Assembly: GCA_015852425.1 (NCBI GenBank)
Contig: JAAAIG010000039.1
Location: 43,767-92,336, forward strand
Direction: 5' to 3'
DNA from: Gryganskiella cystojenkinii
Lineage: Eukaryota; Mortierellomycota; Mortierellomycetes; Mortierellales; Mortierellaceae
Length of the DNA: 48,570 nt
Shown: positions 23,438-35,300 of the stretch, piece after piece
Layout of the letters: every line of letters starts with the position of its first letter
How positions within the stretch are numbered: the first letter of the stretch is position 1
Position numbers and translations under genes: made by a program
Notes under the pieces: generated by a model
What the model was told of the DNA's origin: nothing
Seen by the model: the letters and a program-made list of their open reading frames with translations, nothing else
Database searches by the model: none

Positions 23438-24939
23438 ATGTCACTTCAAGGTATACTGATACATTACTAATATCTAGGAGCTGTCATAGTGACTGTAGCA
23501 AGAGGGCAGCAGAGAGACATCAAATCCGAGTAACTTTTTTAGGCCACAGACGAATCTGAAAACTAACGTTTGTGCACTACGTTCATCCACATCCCGCCAA
23601 TTGATCAAGGAAAGAGAATCTTCATCAGTGGTGCTAGCAGAGGAATCGGTCTTGCGATCGCCATGCGTGCCGCCAAGGAGAAGGCATGCATTGCTATCGC
23701 TGCCAAGACTGCAACTCCTCATCCCACCGTAAGTCCTTCCTTCATTCGCTTTCGGAACTTCTCTTCAGGTGGGGTGGTTTTTTGTATTTTTTTTAGGTCG
23801 TGGGAACTCCTGGACCGTTTGACATGTGAAAAATACACTAAGAGGAGGAAAACATATATTTACCAACCGTTTGCATCGTCCCCTAGCTCCCAGGAACAAT
23901 TTACACTGCTGCAGAGGAGATTGAGAAGGCTGGAGGAACCGGTAATAATACGACTTGAGAGACCCGGAAAATATAGAGGCAGTGACGAGTGGCGGCTGAC
24001 AAACGAGTGATCTGTTATGCTTTGGTGTTTTAGCTTTGCCCATCGTTTGCGATATCCGAGATGAGGACCAGGTTAAGAGCGCGATAGATCAGACCGTCGC
24101 AGAGTTTGGAGGAATCGATATTTTGGTAAGGACCATATATGGCGCTTAGGAAGGTCATCGCTCTATGAACCTGATGATCCGTATCATTGACCCTCGTCCC
24201 TCTCCTCGTCCTTTGTCCCATAGATCAACAATGGTACTTGAGCCTTTCCATAAAACTAAGGAACTCTGTAACCACCTCGCCAGCTTTTCTTCCTCAAGGA
24301 CTAATCCTTGGTCCTCTCTCTCTCTCTATCTCTCTCTTTTACTCCTTCATAGCGTCGGCCATAAGCTTGACAGACACTCAAAAGACGGATGTCAAGAAAT
24401 ACGATCTCATGCACTCGATCAACGGACGCGGTACCTGGATGGTTTCTAAATACGCGATCCCCCACTTGATCCAATCCTCAACCGAGAAACGTAATCCTCA
24501 TATACTCAACCTCTCGCCACCTCTGTCGATGAAGGAGGAATGGTTCAAGCACCATGTCGCCTATACAATGTCCAAGATGAATATGTCCATGTGTGTCCTC
24601 GGTATGGCGGGCGAGTTGAGAAAACACAAGATTGGTGTCAATGCTCTGTGGCCCTTGACGTTGATCGGGACCGCGGCCTTGAAGTTGGTTGGAGACACGT
24701 CCAAGATGAAAATGCGCACACCCGAGATCATGGCCGATGCCGCGTATGAGGTGTTCAAGAAGGATGGCGGGAAATTCTCGGGCAAGTTCCTTGTTGATGA
24801 GTTGTTCCTGAGACAAGAGGGGTTCTCAAACATGGATCAGTATGCACCTGGGGAGAGAGAGTTCACACCAGATTTCTTCTTGCCGGACGAGATCCTCAAG
24901 GAGATCGATGAACTCAGAGCGAAGCAGGGCTGGAACTGA
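23438..24939 (+). CDS. HSDL2-like short-chain dehydrogenase/reductase
   Basis: NAD(P)-dependent oxidoreductase of the classical SDR fold, closest in pattern to hydroxysteroid dehydrogenase-like protein 2. The substrate is unknown. Six exons (23438-23450, 23610-23728, 23887-23941, 24034-24125, 24224-24233, 24353-24939) join in phase to 291 residues. The cofactor motif is SGASRGIG in the KRIFISGASRGIGLAIA segment (residues about 6-22). GGIDILINNASAIS gives the NNAS motif. LNLSPPLSM holds the catalytic Ser region and YTMSK gives the catalytic Tyr-X3-Lys. The tail WPLTLIGTAALK and GKFLVDELFLRQEG fits HSDL2. Animal HSDL2 has an extra SCP2 sterol-carrier domain; it is absent here. The first exon is only 13 bp and one internal exon is 10 bp (ATCAACAATG), yet its inclusion restores the invariant INNAS motif, so I trust it. 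No clear PTS1 at the end (KQGWN). Confidence 0.9.
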
Positions 24940-25212
24940 GGAAGGAAGAGTGGAAGGGTCTGGTGTTCTTCGATCGAGGGCGGCGATTGCTCGTCTATCC
25001 AGGCACAAAAGCAGAAAAATAAAATCTCACCATCAGAAATCCAAGGACAAAAAAAAAGCGTCACGCGGTCACTTGGTCACCTTTGTTCGTGTCCTCCCAA
25101 GGTTTGGTCTCTCTTCTTCAATTGCTTCTCACAGCATTTCTCTTCTCCACCTTCCTCGCTCCATTACTCCAACTTTCCTTCCCTTTTCTCACATAATTTT
25201 GTATATATTATC

Positions 25213-26723
25213 ATGGCCGGCGCTGGTTTGAAAAGTATGTCGACTTTAACGACCTTATACAGCAGAGGAATGCCAGCCAGTCCACATCGGCTCAAATGGC
25301 GCATAAGAAGGGATACACCAAAAGCCAAGGAAAACAGAGCAATCAAAATATGGACATACCGCTTTCAGGAGCTGAGGATGAATAGAACTCGAAGCAATGG
25401 ATTCAGACTGGGTATTCTTGCACCAGCAACGGCTCTCGCGAATGACATACTCCGCTTGGCAGCATTCAAGTCACACTCTGCATGGTCGACTCTTGTGACC
25501 TCAATGACCTCACAAAAGGAGGAGATTACAGGACAAGGACAAGCATCGACATTCGGTCGAGGCTAAAGCCAACAGAGTGTCTTCGACCCTGATAGGGGTT
25601 TTTGCCAGGAATGCAAGGTGTACTCAAGGCTAACCGCCAACCTTTTTCTATCCAACCTCCCCCCGTTTTACCTTTCTTTTTTAGCGTATGATAGAAAGAC
25701 TTTTGATGATGATATGGACTGGAACGTGCAGAAGCCAGGATACACACCACTTTCGACGGGCAATTGCTTCAGACCTGACCATCTATAGGGAACGAGGAAC
25801 ACGATGTTACCGCGATCATTGGAGCACACGATATGCCAGGGAGACAAACAAGTACGCATCAAGGAGTTAACGGTACTGACGTGATTACCCCCATATTTAT
25901 CCTTCTCAACGAACAACATAGCGTTATTGGACTCTCATTTGTCCTGGCCTTGGGCTTCCTGCTCGTCATTATGTCATGTGCGCTCTATGGGTACGGAGGG
26001 TTTATAACATCATTGATGAAAATCTTGACAACACCATCTTTAAACAAAACTTATATACTCACAGTCAACATCCGTATCGCTTTTGTCCCCCCGTAGCAAC
26101 TGGTGGCCCTTGTTTGTCGGTAAGCTCAAGGACGTCTTGAACGAATATCGAACAACAAGCCATTGTACAAAATCATGTATGTCCGATGCAAATGCTGACT
26201 CCATCTCTCCCTCGTTTTGTGTTCGACCAACAGTCGCAACATACGTCTTGGCGCCACTCCCGAACGCGATTTTTGGAAGATGTGCAGGTCGTGATGATAT
26301 GATGTCCGATTCTCAAGGAGGATTTGCAGATGCTGGATACTTCCTCACAGGATTGATGATCGTCACTGGATTTTGTTTACCCGTCGTCCTCGCCCATGCT
26401 CATGTCGTACGTATACCACCGCCATGATTCTGCGCTGATGTGAACAAAGGTTGCACAGACCAATTGCTGATGCCATTTTTTTTATCGATATAGATCACAG
26501 TCCCAGCTATGGCAATGAGTATCGCAGGAGGTCTCTTGATCTACGGCACAAGTAAGGAACCCCCTCCTCCGTCCTCTTGTCCAAGGATAACCCCCAGCGT
26601 GTCCACAAAAAAGAGGTGCTTTGCTTATCCAAACTGACCCATTTCTTCTTCTCGGAAAAATTTCCTCTCCCGATAGTCATCTCATATTCCCGTTTCTTTG
26701 CCGAGGATGACTCTGATTTCTAA
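25213..26723 (+). CDS. VPS55: Vps55/LEPROT-family endosomal membrane protein
   Basis: Small four-helix membrane protein that acts with Vps68 in late endosome-to-vacuole sorting; the human relative is OB-RGRP. Exons 2-6 (25922-25990, 26097-26119, 26234-26406, 26494-26551, 26677-26723) join in phase and give VIGLSFVLALGFLLVIMSCA (helix 1), LYGNWWPLFVVATYVLAPLP, NAIFGRCAG, then GYFLTGLMIVTGFCLPVVLA, then HAHVITVPAMAMSIAGGLLI and SYSRFFAEDDSDF. This matches yeast Vps55 throughout. Exon 1 is taken as 25213-25234 (MAGAGLK, then a GTATGT donor), which fits the family N-terminus. However, exon 1 ends in phase 1 and exon 2 needs phase 2, so the join is one base out. A small internal exon, a non-canonical splice or a sequence error must explain this. 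Alternatively translation starts at 25833. Exon 3 is only 23 bp. Confidence 0.88.
25235..25921 (+). other. Anomalous intron 1 of VPS55
   Basis: About 690 bp, against 87-125 bp for the other VPS55 introns. Its first 400 bases lack the T-rich character of neighbouring introns and are open in several frames. One frame reads DFNDLIQQRNASQSTSAQMA and on to a stop near 25384; another reads MDSDWVFLHQQRLSRMTYS; a later one at about 25685 reads KTFDDDMDWNVQKPGYTPLS. These look like protein but do not splice together in any way I can find. A decayed inserted sequence is one explanation. Confidence 0.4.
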
Positions 26724-27113
26724 GAGAGATAAACCTACCGACTGATCGAAATTGGAAGAGTCAACCCACACAAGGAACACATAACCAGGAAGAAAGGCTA
26801 CGATAATCAATCGAGCATTTTTGTCCAACCTTTGTCTACCCGACGCGCAAAACAGCCTCTCTCTTGTCGATTTGAATTGCCAATTTTCGTCAAATAAAAA
26901 TAAAAATAAAAAAAACTTTCGGAGATCATTATTAAAGCAGCCTCCAACGGTAATAACAATGGAGAAACAAGAACTCAACCTCGTTTTTAATTCGACATCG
27001 CTTTCCTTGCTCTTGGAGTCTGTCGAGAACCGATAGCCTAGCGGAAGTACCTCTAACTTTTAAAAATTGAGCTAGGTTTGTTGCTGTCGTTGTTGCTTCA
27101 ACTCCTGAGACGC
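26724..27113. terminator. Convergent 3' region, VPS55 and MAU2
   Basis: 390 bp between converging stops. An AT-rich AATAAAAATAAAAATAAA-type segment at about 26895-26912 on the plus strand is a plausible VPS55 polyadenylation region. The MAU2 transcript must end here from the other strand. No gene seen. Confidence 0.4.
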
Positions 27114-30074
27114 TCACGGTTGCGTTGATTGTGACAGTGACGGCTGTTGTTGACCTTGACGAAGAAGTCGACCCAAATGAGGCGTCTGGAACGCTTGGTC
27201 GACAGTCTCGAGTACAGGTTTGTTCTGCTGAGCTTGTTGACTTGCCTTGATCCCCTGTGCTGTCCTTAAGTAGAGGTCTAAGGTCAAGATAGAAAAAATG
27301 GTGCATTGCTATTGTTAAGCAATTCGCTGCATACGGTGCAGCACATGCATAATCATTTTTTTTACCTTTCAAGCACGATCCCGCTGCGGCTGCAACGACC
27401 TGGTTCCCAGTTTTGGCCGCATGAATAAATCCCGTCATCAACATCTTTTCCGCTTGCTCATCATGCGTTTGCAAGTACACGTTGCCCAAGAGTAGTAATG
27501 TCAAACTCCTCATCTGGGTATTGAGCAGTGAACTCGACAGTTTCAACGCCTCCTGCAAATGCTGTCTATATCATTTGAATGGATCATAGGAAGCAAAAAA
27601 AGAAAAAAAAAATGTTAAATGATGCGAGCGTAATCATCCGCAAAGGCAAAGTCTATGCAATCACTGTCCTTACCTTGCCGGGATGAGCCCTTCCTTGGTC
27701 CAACTGTCCAGGATATGCAGCGCACACCGAAAGTTGGTCGAGGTCATGGACGCATGTCGGGTCTTGGCTTCGGTCAAAAGATCGCGGACTTTTACCATGT
27801 CAAAGAGTTTGTTGCCACAATGCACCAGGGCCATGTTGACAATTGCCAGAGATTTGGCATCATAGCCCTCAGGATCCTCGTGACTGCTGGCAGTATGGCT
27901 TCTACAAAGCTCATACCACTCCAGCGCTTCCTCGAGTCGACCTCCCAAATGCATGATCATGCCGATCGACAGAGATACTCTCCACTTGAAGACATCCCAC
28001 AGTCCGCAGACCTTGGACCAATACGTTGCCTTCATGATGGTCTGTGAGGAGGCAAGGTCAAAACAAAATAAGCGATCGATAATCCAGATTACCATGATAT
28101 GCAATCCATGCTGGCAATAATTTCGTCCGCATATACTCTGGTGATTTTACCTCTTCAGCCGAGACCAAATCAAACTTGAGTAAGAAGACATCTGAGAGGT
28201 GCAGGAGCATGTTCATCATGAGCAACGAGAACCAACGCTGCTTCCGGCGGACATGAATAGTCGTTGAGGCAACTATACCGTGCATAACAGACGTGGAATA
28301 AAGTCACACGTTAGTCTCAAATCACCTCGAAAGTGAATACCGCAAACATTTCTATGGGGAAGATATCGACTTACGGTCATCAACGCTGAATTCCCGATCC
28401 ACGACCTTGATACCCTCGATCAAAAATTGCTGCGACTTCATCGGTTGAGTCATATCTGCCTTGCTACAGATACCAGAGAGCAAATACGTCAAACAATACA
28501 CCTGCGAGAAGGTCATCCACTTGATCTTGATAAATGGAACCTCTGCATGCTGTGGCGGGAGGCCCATTTGCTGTTGATGAGCAGGCGGTGGTGGAGGAAG
28601 GTGACTTTGCAATGAGATCTTGAAGACCCCTTGCAGTTCATCCACGTCCTGCGGTCGAGTCTCATCCAGTGCACTGTGAAGGGCCGTCAGGGCCGCCACT
28701 GCCTTGTCTGTGTTGCCGCACCGAAGCATGCACGAGATGTAAAGAATCAAGAAAAAGACGCGCAATTGCTTCGAGTCACAAAGTCGACTTGGTTGTTGTT
28801 GATGTTGTTGATCTTGTAGTTGGTCCTGTGGATCCATCGCCGACATATCCAGGGTGTGGTCCTTATCCATGAACGGTGTCAGCTTACGAAGGTAAAACAT
28901 TGCATAATCCCAGTTTGAGAACATCAAGGAGTATTGCCCAGCAACAATCCAGAATGCCATCTAAAGGACACAAAGAAAACATGAATGGTCAATTATTTCG
29001 ATTAGACAGGATACGGGTGCTTCGACTATTTTTGAAAATGATTGAGATTTTTTTTCTCTTTTACCTTGAGATCAAAGTCTCCACGCTTTTCCGCCAGGGC
29101 AGCTCCTTGATTCAGGGTATTCAAACTTCCAGCGACATCATTAGTTAAAAAATGAACCCGCGCCTTCAAAAGGTAGAACTGATACATCCACCAGTGCAAC
29201 TCTTGCCTGTCACGGGCGAAAACAGATAATAAACAATATGTTAATCGGCTGCCGCCTCCGTAGAACACAATCAAATCGGCAGGGGGTTTTAAAAAGGCAG
29301 CTTACTTTGCAGCTTCCTTGGCAGCAATCTTGAGGGTATTTTTCGCGAGCCGGAACTTTTTCGTCTCGATGTAAATCTGAATCTGTAGGTCGTAGAGGCG
29401 GAACTGGATATCGACGGCTGCTGACCCTTGGATCTAAAAAAGTGGTAGAAGACATGGAACGGTATGCCAGTGAGCAATAGGTAAAAGATGGAGATTATTC
29501 TGCCAACAGCAACCTTGTAGTACTGAAAAAAATTACCGATTCGGCGATCAGGATCTAGCAAAACAAACAGAAAAACAAAGACGTTAATGCCATTGACTAA
29601 ACCATCTCTACCATAGTCCCTTAGCTCCAAAAGAAAAGGGTGAAGCTTCTTCCTTACAGCTTTGTTGACTTCCTCTTCGGACTGTTCAAGACTCTCAGTC
29701 TCCTCAAACAGGATCTGCGCTAATCTCAGTCTCGTCTTGGCCTTGTCCAACTGCATCATCGACGGCAACTCGACCGAGACACAGGCGACCAAACACTTGA
29801 TCGCACTGAAGATCAAATCATGGTGTCTTTTCCGCCAGCCCGGCTGAGAGTTTGGCTGTGTGGTCGAGATAAAACACAGAGACCTGGCTTGGTCCATGTA
29901 CTCTTCTGCCATGGACCATAATAAAAGGTGAGCCTTCCCCTGACTGACTAATGAGGGAACCTCGGTCATTCTTGGTTGTAGTTGTGCTGGTTGTAATCCT
30001 GGTATTGCCATGGCCGCGGGAGTCATTCCATGGTAGTTGTTAATGGTGTTGAAATGATCATTATGTGTGTGCAT
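27114..30074 (-). CDS. MAU2: Cohesin loading complex subunit Scc4/Mau2
   Basis: TPR-type partner of Scc2/NIPBL; the pair loads cohesin onto chromatin in the nucleus. Nine exons (30074-29658, 29554-29537, 29433-29306, 29206-29065, 28960-28375, 28272-28151, 28041-27674, 27565-27366, 27277-27114) join in phase to 714 residues. Recognisable blocks are LLLWSMAEEYMDQARSL, CLVACVSVELPSMMQLDKA, RLRLAQILFEET, DIQFRLYDLQIQIYIETKKF, HWWMYQFYLLKARVHFLTND and WDYAMFYLRKLTPFMD. The later repeats include LLGNVYLQTHDEQAEKML. The protein ends in a Gln-rich tail. Human MAU2 and yeast Scc4 are somewhat shorter (about 610-625); a His/Gln/Pro-rich insert around residues 250-330 accounts for part of the difference. 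Exon 2 is only 18 bp (ILIAES). A strong TTTTTTACAG acceptor abuts the start codon, so a 5' UTR intron or a missed upstream exon is possible. Confidence 0.93.
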
Positions 30075-30379
30075 GGCCTGTAAAAAACGAGAGAGAAGGT
30101 GAAATGTGAACAATTCATAGAATGCATCATTGCACGAAGTTTATTATGTGGTGTGGCTCGTGGTGGGAAGCAAACTTGGTGGCAAAAGAAATTCATTTGA
30201 CCTTTTTTTTTTTTTTTTTTTTTTTTGTTTATTTTTCAGACCGCGTTTTGGAGTTGCTGCCGAATGTGATTCCTCCACTCTTGATAATGTGTGTATGCTT
30301 TCGAGTCTTGGTATCTAAGGCGAGGAATCTATACGGCATACAAAAAGAGGTCATACTTGTTAGATACAACTGGCTGGAC
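30075..30379. other. Spacer between ORC6 and MAU2 with T24 run
   Basis: About 305 bp between two genes on the same strand. It holds the MAU2 promoter or 5' UTR and the ORC6 polyadenylation region. A run of 24 T bases (A on the transcribed sense strand) lies at 30203-30226. Confidence 0.5.
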
Positions 30380-32035
30380 TCATCCAGTTCTCCCTTTCTA
30401 GGACATTACGACATTACCAAAATAAAAAATAAAAAACGTATATACCATATTGTAAACACCTCCTGCACGGCGCCGTTGTCCTCTTTGGTTGGCCGTAACA
30501 GTCTTCAGGTCGTTACGGGTACTACCCTTCTTGGGCTTCATGATCCCTGCTGAAGATAATGCTGTTGAACCCTGACTGTTCTCTGTTGCTGTCTCTGCTG
30601 AATCGACTTTGGTCCGCTTCGATGGCCTCTGACTCGTCGTTGAGGTCGTGGTCGTCGTCTCCATAGGCTCATCATCCTCGGCATCAGAAACTAGGGACAT
30701 ATGACTGACATTGGAAATCGTTCTCTTGTTACTCCGTGCCTGGAAGGATGATGGTGCTATTAACTCGTCCAGCTTTCGGGGTTTCCGTAGCGACCAGCTC
30801 TCCGCACTGACAGACAAAGATGATCCCATGTTGACGTCGCCGTTCTCGTCCATGAACGGATTGCTGCTGGCGGCAGCTTTTCTTTTCATCTCCAAAATCT
30901 TTTGAGCTTGTTCGCCTCCTCGGACAGGGATGATCATATCGATACTGAATTCACTTCCTGTTGACTGGCTCGAAGCGGTCTTTCGTCTCCTCGGCGTATT
31001 CGGTGCCGAGGACAATGGTGTTTCTGTGGTAGCTGTTCCTGCTGCTGAGGATGAAGATCTTGCTGCTGACCTCGCTGCCGTGCTCTTGTTTCCGCCTTTG
31101 ACCTTCTTCAACGAACAGAGGTATTGCTGAGCGTACTGTTCTATCAGCCGTATGGTGGCATCGAGATCCTTCTGGGTGACCTTGTGTTCCAGCGCCATTA
31201 GGACGCTCTGTTTCATCTTGGCACTTCCGTTGCCCCCAATCTTCTTTGTTGGTGCTGGTGTTGTTGATAATGATGACGGTGCTGCCGCTGTTGAGGTACC
31301 CTTGGTGGCAATAGCAATATCATCAGGCGTGGCGTTCATATTCCTGGCCATGGCACATAACCAAAACGCAGCCCCGACCCATTTTGGATCCGAGTAATTC
31401 AGTTGCCGTTGCTGTGCCGGCGGGAGTGTCAGGAACCAGTTTGAAAAAAACTGCTCCAGACATTCGAGGACAACACTCTCTGAGAGTTCCATGGATCCAT
31501 ATTGCACCGCCAACTGTTTCAGGTACTTGATGGACGGCGAGGTCAAGGAGGCGCGTAATTGCGCGTAACGACCTGTGTCCGTGAGTTGGGAATCTTGGCG
31601 TCCTCTTATCTGTGAGCTGTGTGAGACTGAATCTGAAGAAGATACGCCATCGTCGTTTTTGGGTCCCCCTGGTAATATCCGATTCAAGGTCGAGAAGATA
31701 GCATTGTAGGCTTGGAGTGGCGTGGCAGACATTCTGACGAGGGCTTCCTTGGGTACCTCAATTCCGAGTCTAAGTTGATTAGAGAACACATATGAGTCTG
31801 TGATCAGGCATTGAAATGACGAACACTTTGGCGTTGAGTAGGGACAATCGAAAATGGTCCAAACAATTCACCTCTGACAGGCAATGTCGACACAAATGGC
31901 GGCATGACTTGGGTGGTTCTTAATGGAACCCTTGGCCTGGACCGCGTCTAGGAACGCACATGCCTTCTCTGCAAGGGACGTTCGATGATCGAGGTGGAGT
32001 CGTTCGAGGATCACCGTAACATCGCGTCGTGACAT
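30380..32035 (-). CDS. ORC6: Origin recognition complex subunit 6
   Basis: Smallest ORC subunit, needed for origin licensing and MCM loading. Exon 1 (32035-31872) encodes SRRDVTVILERLHLDHR, AEKACAFLDAVQAKGSIK and HAAICVDIACQR. Exon 2 (31769-30446) continues LGIEVPKEALVRMSATPLQA and YNAIFSTLNRILPG, then the second TFIIB-like helical domain (SIKYLKQLAVQYGSMEL, DPKWVGAAFWLCAMARNM). A long Ser/Thr-rich tail with basic patches (PRRRKTA, SKRTKVDS) is likely a regulated, nuclear-targeted region. A 48-bp intron with an ordinary donor and TCCTAG acceptor then leads to a final six-codon exon (30397-30380), giving 501 residues. Without that splice the frame reads on to a TAG at 30398 and gives 511 residues, so the end is uncertain. 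Tandem with TUP1 upstream and MAU2 downstream. Confidence 0.92.
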
Positions 32036-32318
32036 TTGATTCCAATGGCAACGTGGAACAGAAAAGTGATGCTGAGCGAAGACAGTGGTCGGCCTACGGC
32101 AACAAATATTGCAGAGAGCCAGAGACCCTCGATCAAATCACGTGTACACGCCACCAACAATTTCCATCAGTAAAGAAGTAAAAACTGTTCTTTTCGTGAC
32201 AAACAAAAAACAAAACAAAAACGACGCCCTTCTACCAGGGGCAGCATGTAAAAGAAAGGGAATGAAAGAAAAATGAAAGAGGATGGGCGAGCAGAGAGTG
32301 AAAAAAGCGGATATAAGA

Positions 32319-35300
32319 CTACATATGTCCCTCCGTTGGCTCATAGCTCCAGACACGAGCACGGGTATCACCAGAGCCAGTGGCAAAGTATGTACCTTGC
32401 GGACTCAGTGCAACAGAGATGACTAGGGGAAAAGAACAGATTGCCAGAATTATTAGAATGCGGATCAAAATGTTGACTCTTCTTACTTTCTTTCTTTCTT
32501 TCTTTCTTCCAAAATGCAACAAATATCAGTATAATCATGTAGACTCACCAGAATTCTTATGTCCCTGAAGCATAAATTGCACATTTGTCGTATTGGGGTC
32601 CCAGAACTGAACTCCACGATCCTTAGAACCAGAGACGACCCATTTGCCATCTGGCGACACTGCCACTGAGAGAACAAAGTCCTATTTTTGATTGTCAAAA
32701 CAAGAAAAGATAAACGAAAACGATGAGTTCAATTGCTTGCAATATTCTCAAACGTCGCACCAACAGCCAACACGGGGAGTCACATTACCTTGTGGCCAGT
32801 AAATGTTGACTTGCATATTGTCCGTCGTCCATTGTTTTGTCCATGGTACCATCCTGACAAGTTCAGATCCCAGGCCTTCAGGGTCTTGTCCAAACTTCCA
32901 GAGATTAGGGTCTTGCCATCCGGTGTGAAGACGACACTGTAAACGGATTCCTTGTGCCCCTCGAGTTTCTCTAAAAGTTTACCCGAGTGAGTGTCCCAAA
33001 CACGAACCATCCTATCCAGCGATCCTGCTGCGACGAGACGACCATCTGGTGAGATCGCGACCGAAGTTACGCCGGCATCCTTGAGATCTTCATCGCCCAC
33101 AGTCAACTCGTGAATACACTTGCTCGTCTCCATATCCCAAACCCGAGCGGTTTGATCACCCGATCCAGACACAATAATCCGTCCATCTCTTGAAAAATCT
33201 AGAGAGTAAATATCCTGATCATGTCCCTTCAAAACCATGCGAATCTTTTTGCGACCGATTTCCCAGATCTATCAATATTAAAAAAAAAATCAGAGTGGTC
33301 AGTACTTCCGTGTCACGACTATCCCATTCCGAGCGAAAAAGATGCATGAGGCACATTGCAAATTTTTACCCTAATCAGCTTGTCTTCAGCACCCGTGGCA
33401 AGGAATTTTCCATCAGGACTGAAGCAAACTGAGCGAATATACAAGTCATCCTTTCCAGCAGTGTCATCCGCAAGAACACTATTGATGTCCAAAAAGAGCG
33501 TGTCAGTGTCATCCCTTTGGTTCCCGAACTTCTATGTCTAAGTCATTATGAGAGCAACCTACCAAACACTTTGCCCGGTCTGAATATCAAAGATCTGTGC
33601 ACTGCGGTTGCATCCCGTTGCGAGGTATTTTCCATCGGCACTGAATCGAACGCAGCAAACCACACTAAAAATTTACAAGAAGTCAAACGTGTCAGAGCAA
33701 CTGCGATAAAATCTCCGCTACGAAGAGAACAGGCGGGGTCAGTAAGCATACCTAGAATGCTCCATGGTATGGAGAAGATCAACTTTCAACTGCTGAGGGA
33801 CCTTTGGATTTGAACTATCATAATCAGAGAAGAGAACAAGAATCAACGTGAGCTTCTGTGCAAATTACAAGATCATTAGATTTAAATTTCCAAGGACAAA
33901 TAGTGCTTGGGTGTTACATGGCAAACCAATCTGCTCCTTCCCGTTTCAATTGCGCAGGCACATTATCGGGGTCATCGCTCCAGTTTGTTGATGAGCTACT
34001 TCCGCCTTGAATCGTTCGCGCAACAGTTGTTGGCGTCGACACTGCGGACGCTCCAGCTTTCCGCTTCGCTGCATTTGACCCCGACTCTTCTCTTCCTTGC
34101 TGGATATATGGTGCACCCTATCGGAATGTATCAAGAGTCAAAGAATAAAAACGTCATTAAAAACTATCAAGTAATTACTTCCGATCCGCAATAGCACAGT
34201 CGCACTTTACATACCTTTGGCGGCTTTGATGAGGTCGGGGTAGGTACAGGAGAGCTATAGTTCGGGCCCATTCCGGGTGGGGGTCCGTTCGGGTTGCCAT
34301 GAGGGTTAGGAGACATGTTTCCATACATGCTACCAGGGGGGCCTCCTGGCGGGTGAGCATCCGCCTCCTGTTTGAATCGAGGTCCATCGTTCTCAGTCTT
34401 GAAACGCTTCTGAGGCTGTCCGTTGCTTCCGTTCATGTAGGGCGAGTGAGGTCCGCCAGGTCCTGGGGGCATAGGACCGCCGTAAGGGTGTTGCTGCTGA
34501 GGTTGTTGAACATGCTGTTGCTGCTGTTGCTGATGATGCTGTTGTTGCTGATGTTGGACCTGTTGCATATGCTGTTGTTGTTGCTGAGCCTGCGCCTGTT
34601 GAGATTGCTGTGCCTGTTGTTGATGCTGTTGCTGTTGTGCTTGCTGATGCGCCTGTTGTTGCTGGGCTTGTTGCTGCTGAGGATCAACCATCTGCGGGGG
34701 GGCAACTAAGCCTGGGCCACCTGGGCCACCAGGGCCTCCGCTGATGATCCCACCAAACAGGTTCGTGTGTCCATGTCCAATGTTGGGCGGTGGTGGCTGT
34801 GCGTGTGCCATTTGATGAGGCACCTGAACGACTCCTCCGCGTTGTTCAACCTCTCTTCTCAGACGAACGACTTCTTCCTCGTACCTAATACGTTAAATTA
34901 AAGATTGAAGAGTGATAAAGTCAATTAGTTCGCTTGATCTGTAAGGTGCTGTTTCCAATTAACTCTCCGTTTAACTGATCCTCTCCATTTCAATCATATG
35001 AGTTTTGATCCCATCACATGCGATCGACCGTACATATGGTACTGCGTTTTCATTGACTCGTGTTTCCTCTCAAGATCAAATATGGCCCTCCGAAAACCCT
35101 CCATCTCCTGAATCTGATTGACGACTATTGCGCAAAGAGGAAAGATCAAAGCGGGAAGAGAGAGGAGAGCCAAGATTAGCTGAATGGGACAAGAAGCGCG
35201 CGTTATTTTTACTGCCGAGCATAACCCTTTTTTTCGATCGACAAAAAATATAAAGATCAAGATCTGGGCAGTAAGCGCCAACTCAAAAATCAAGTATCGA

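Noticed and set aside
34299..34709. 136-codon Leu-rich plus-strand frame
   Set aside because: Antisense of the TUP1 Gln/His repeat; CAG/CAA read backwards gives CTG/TTG.
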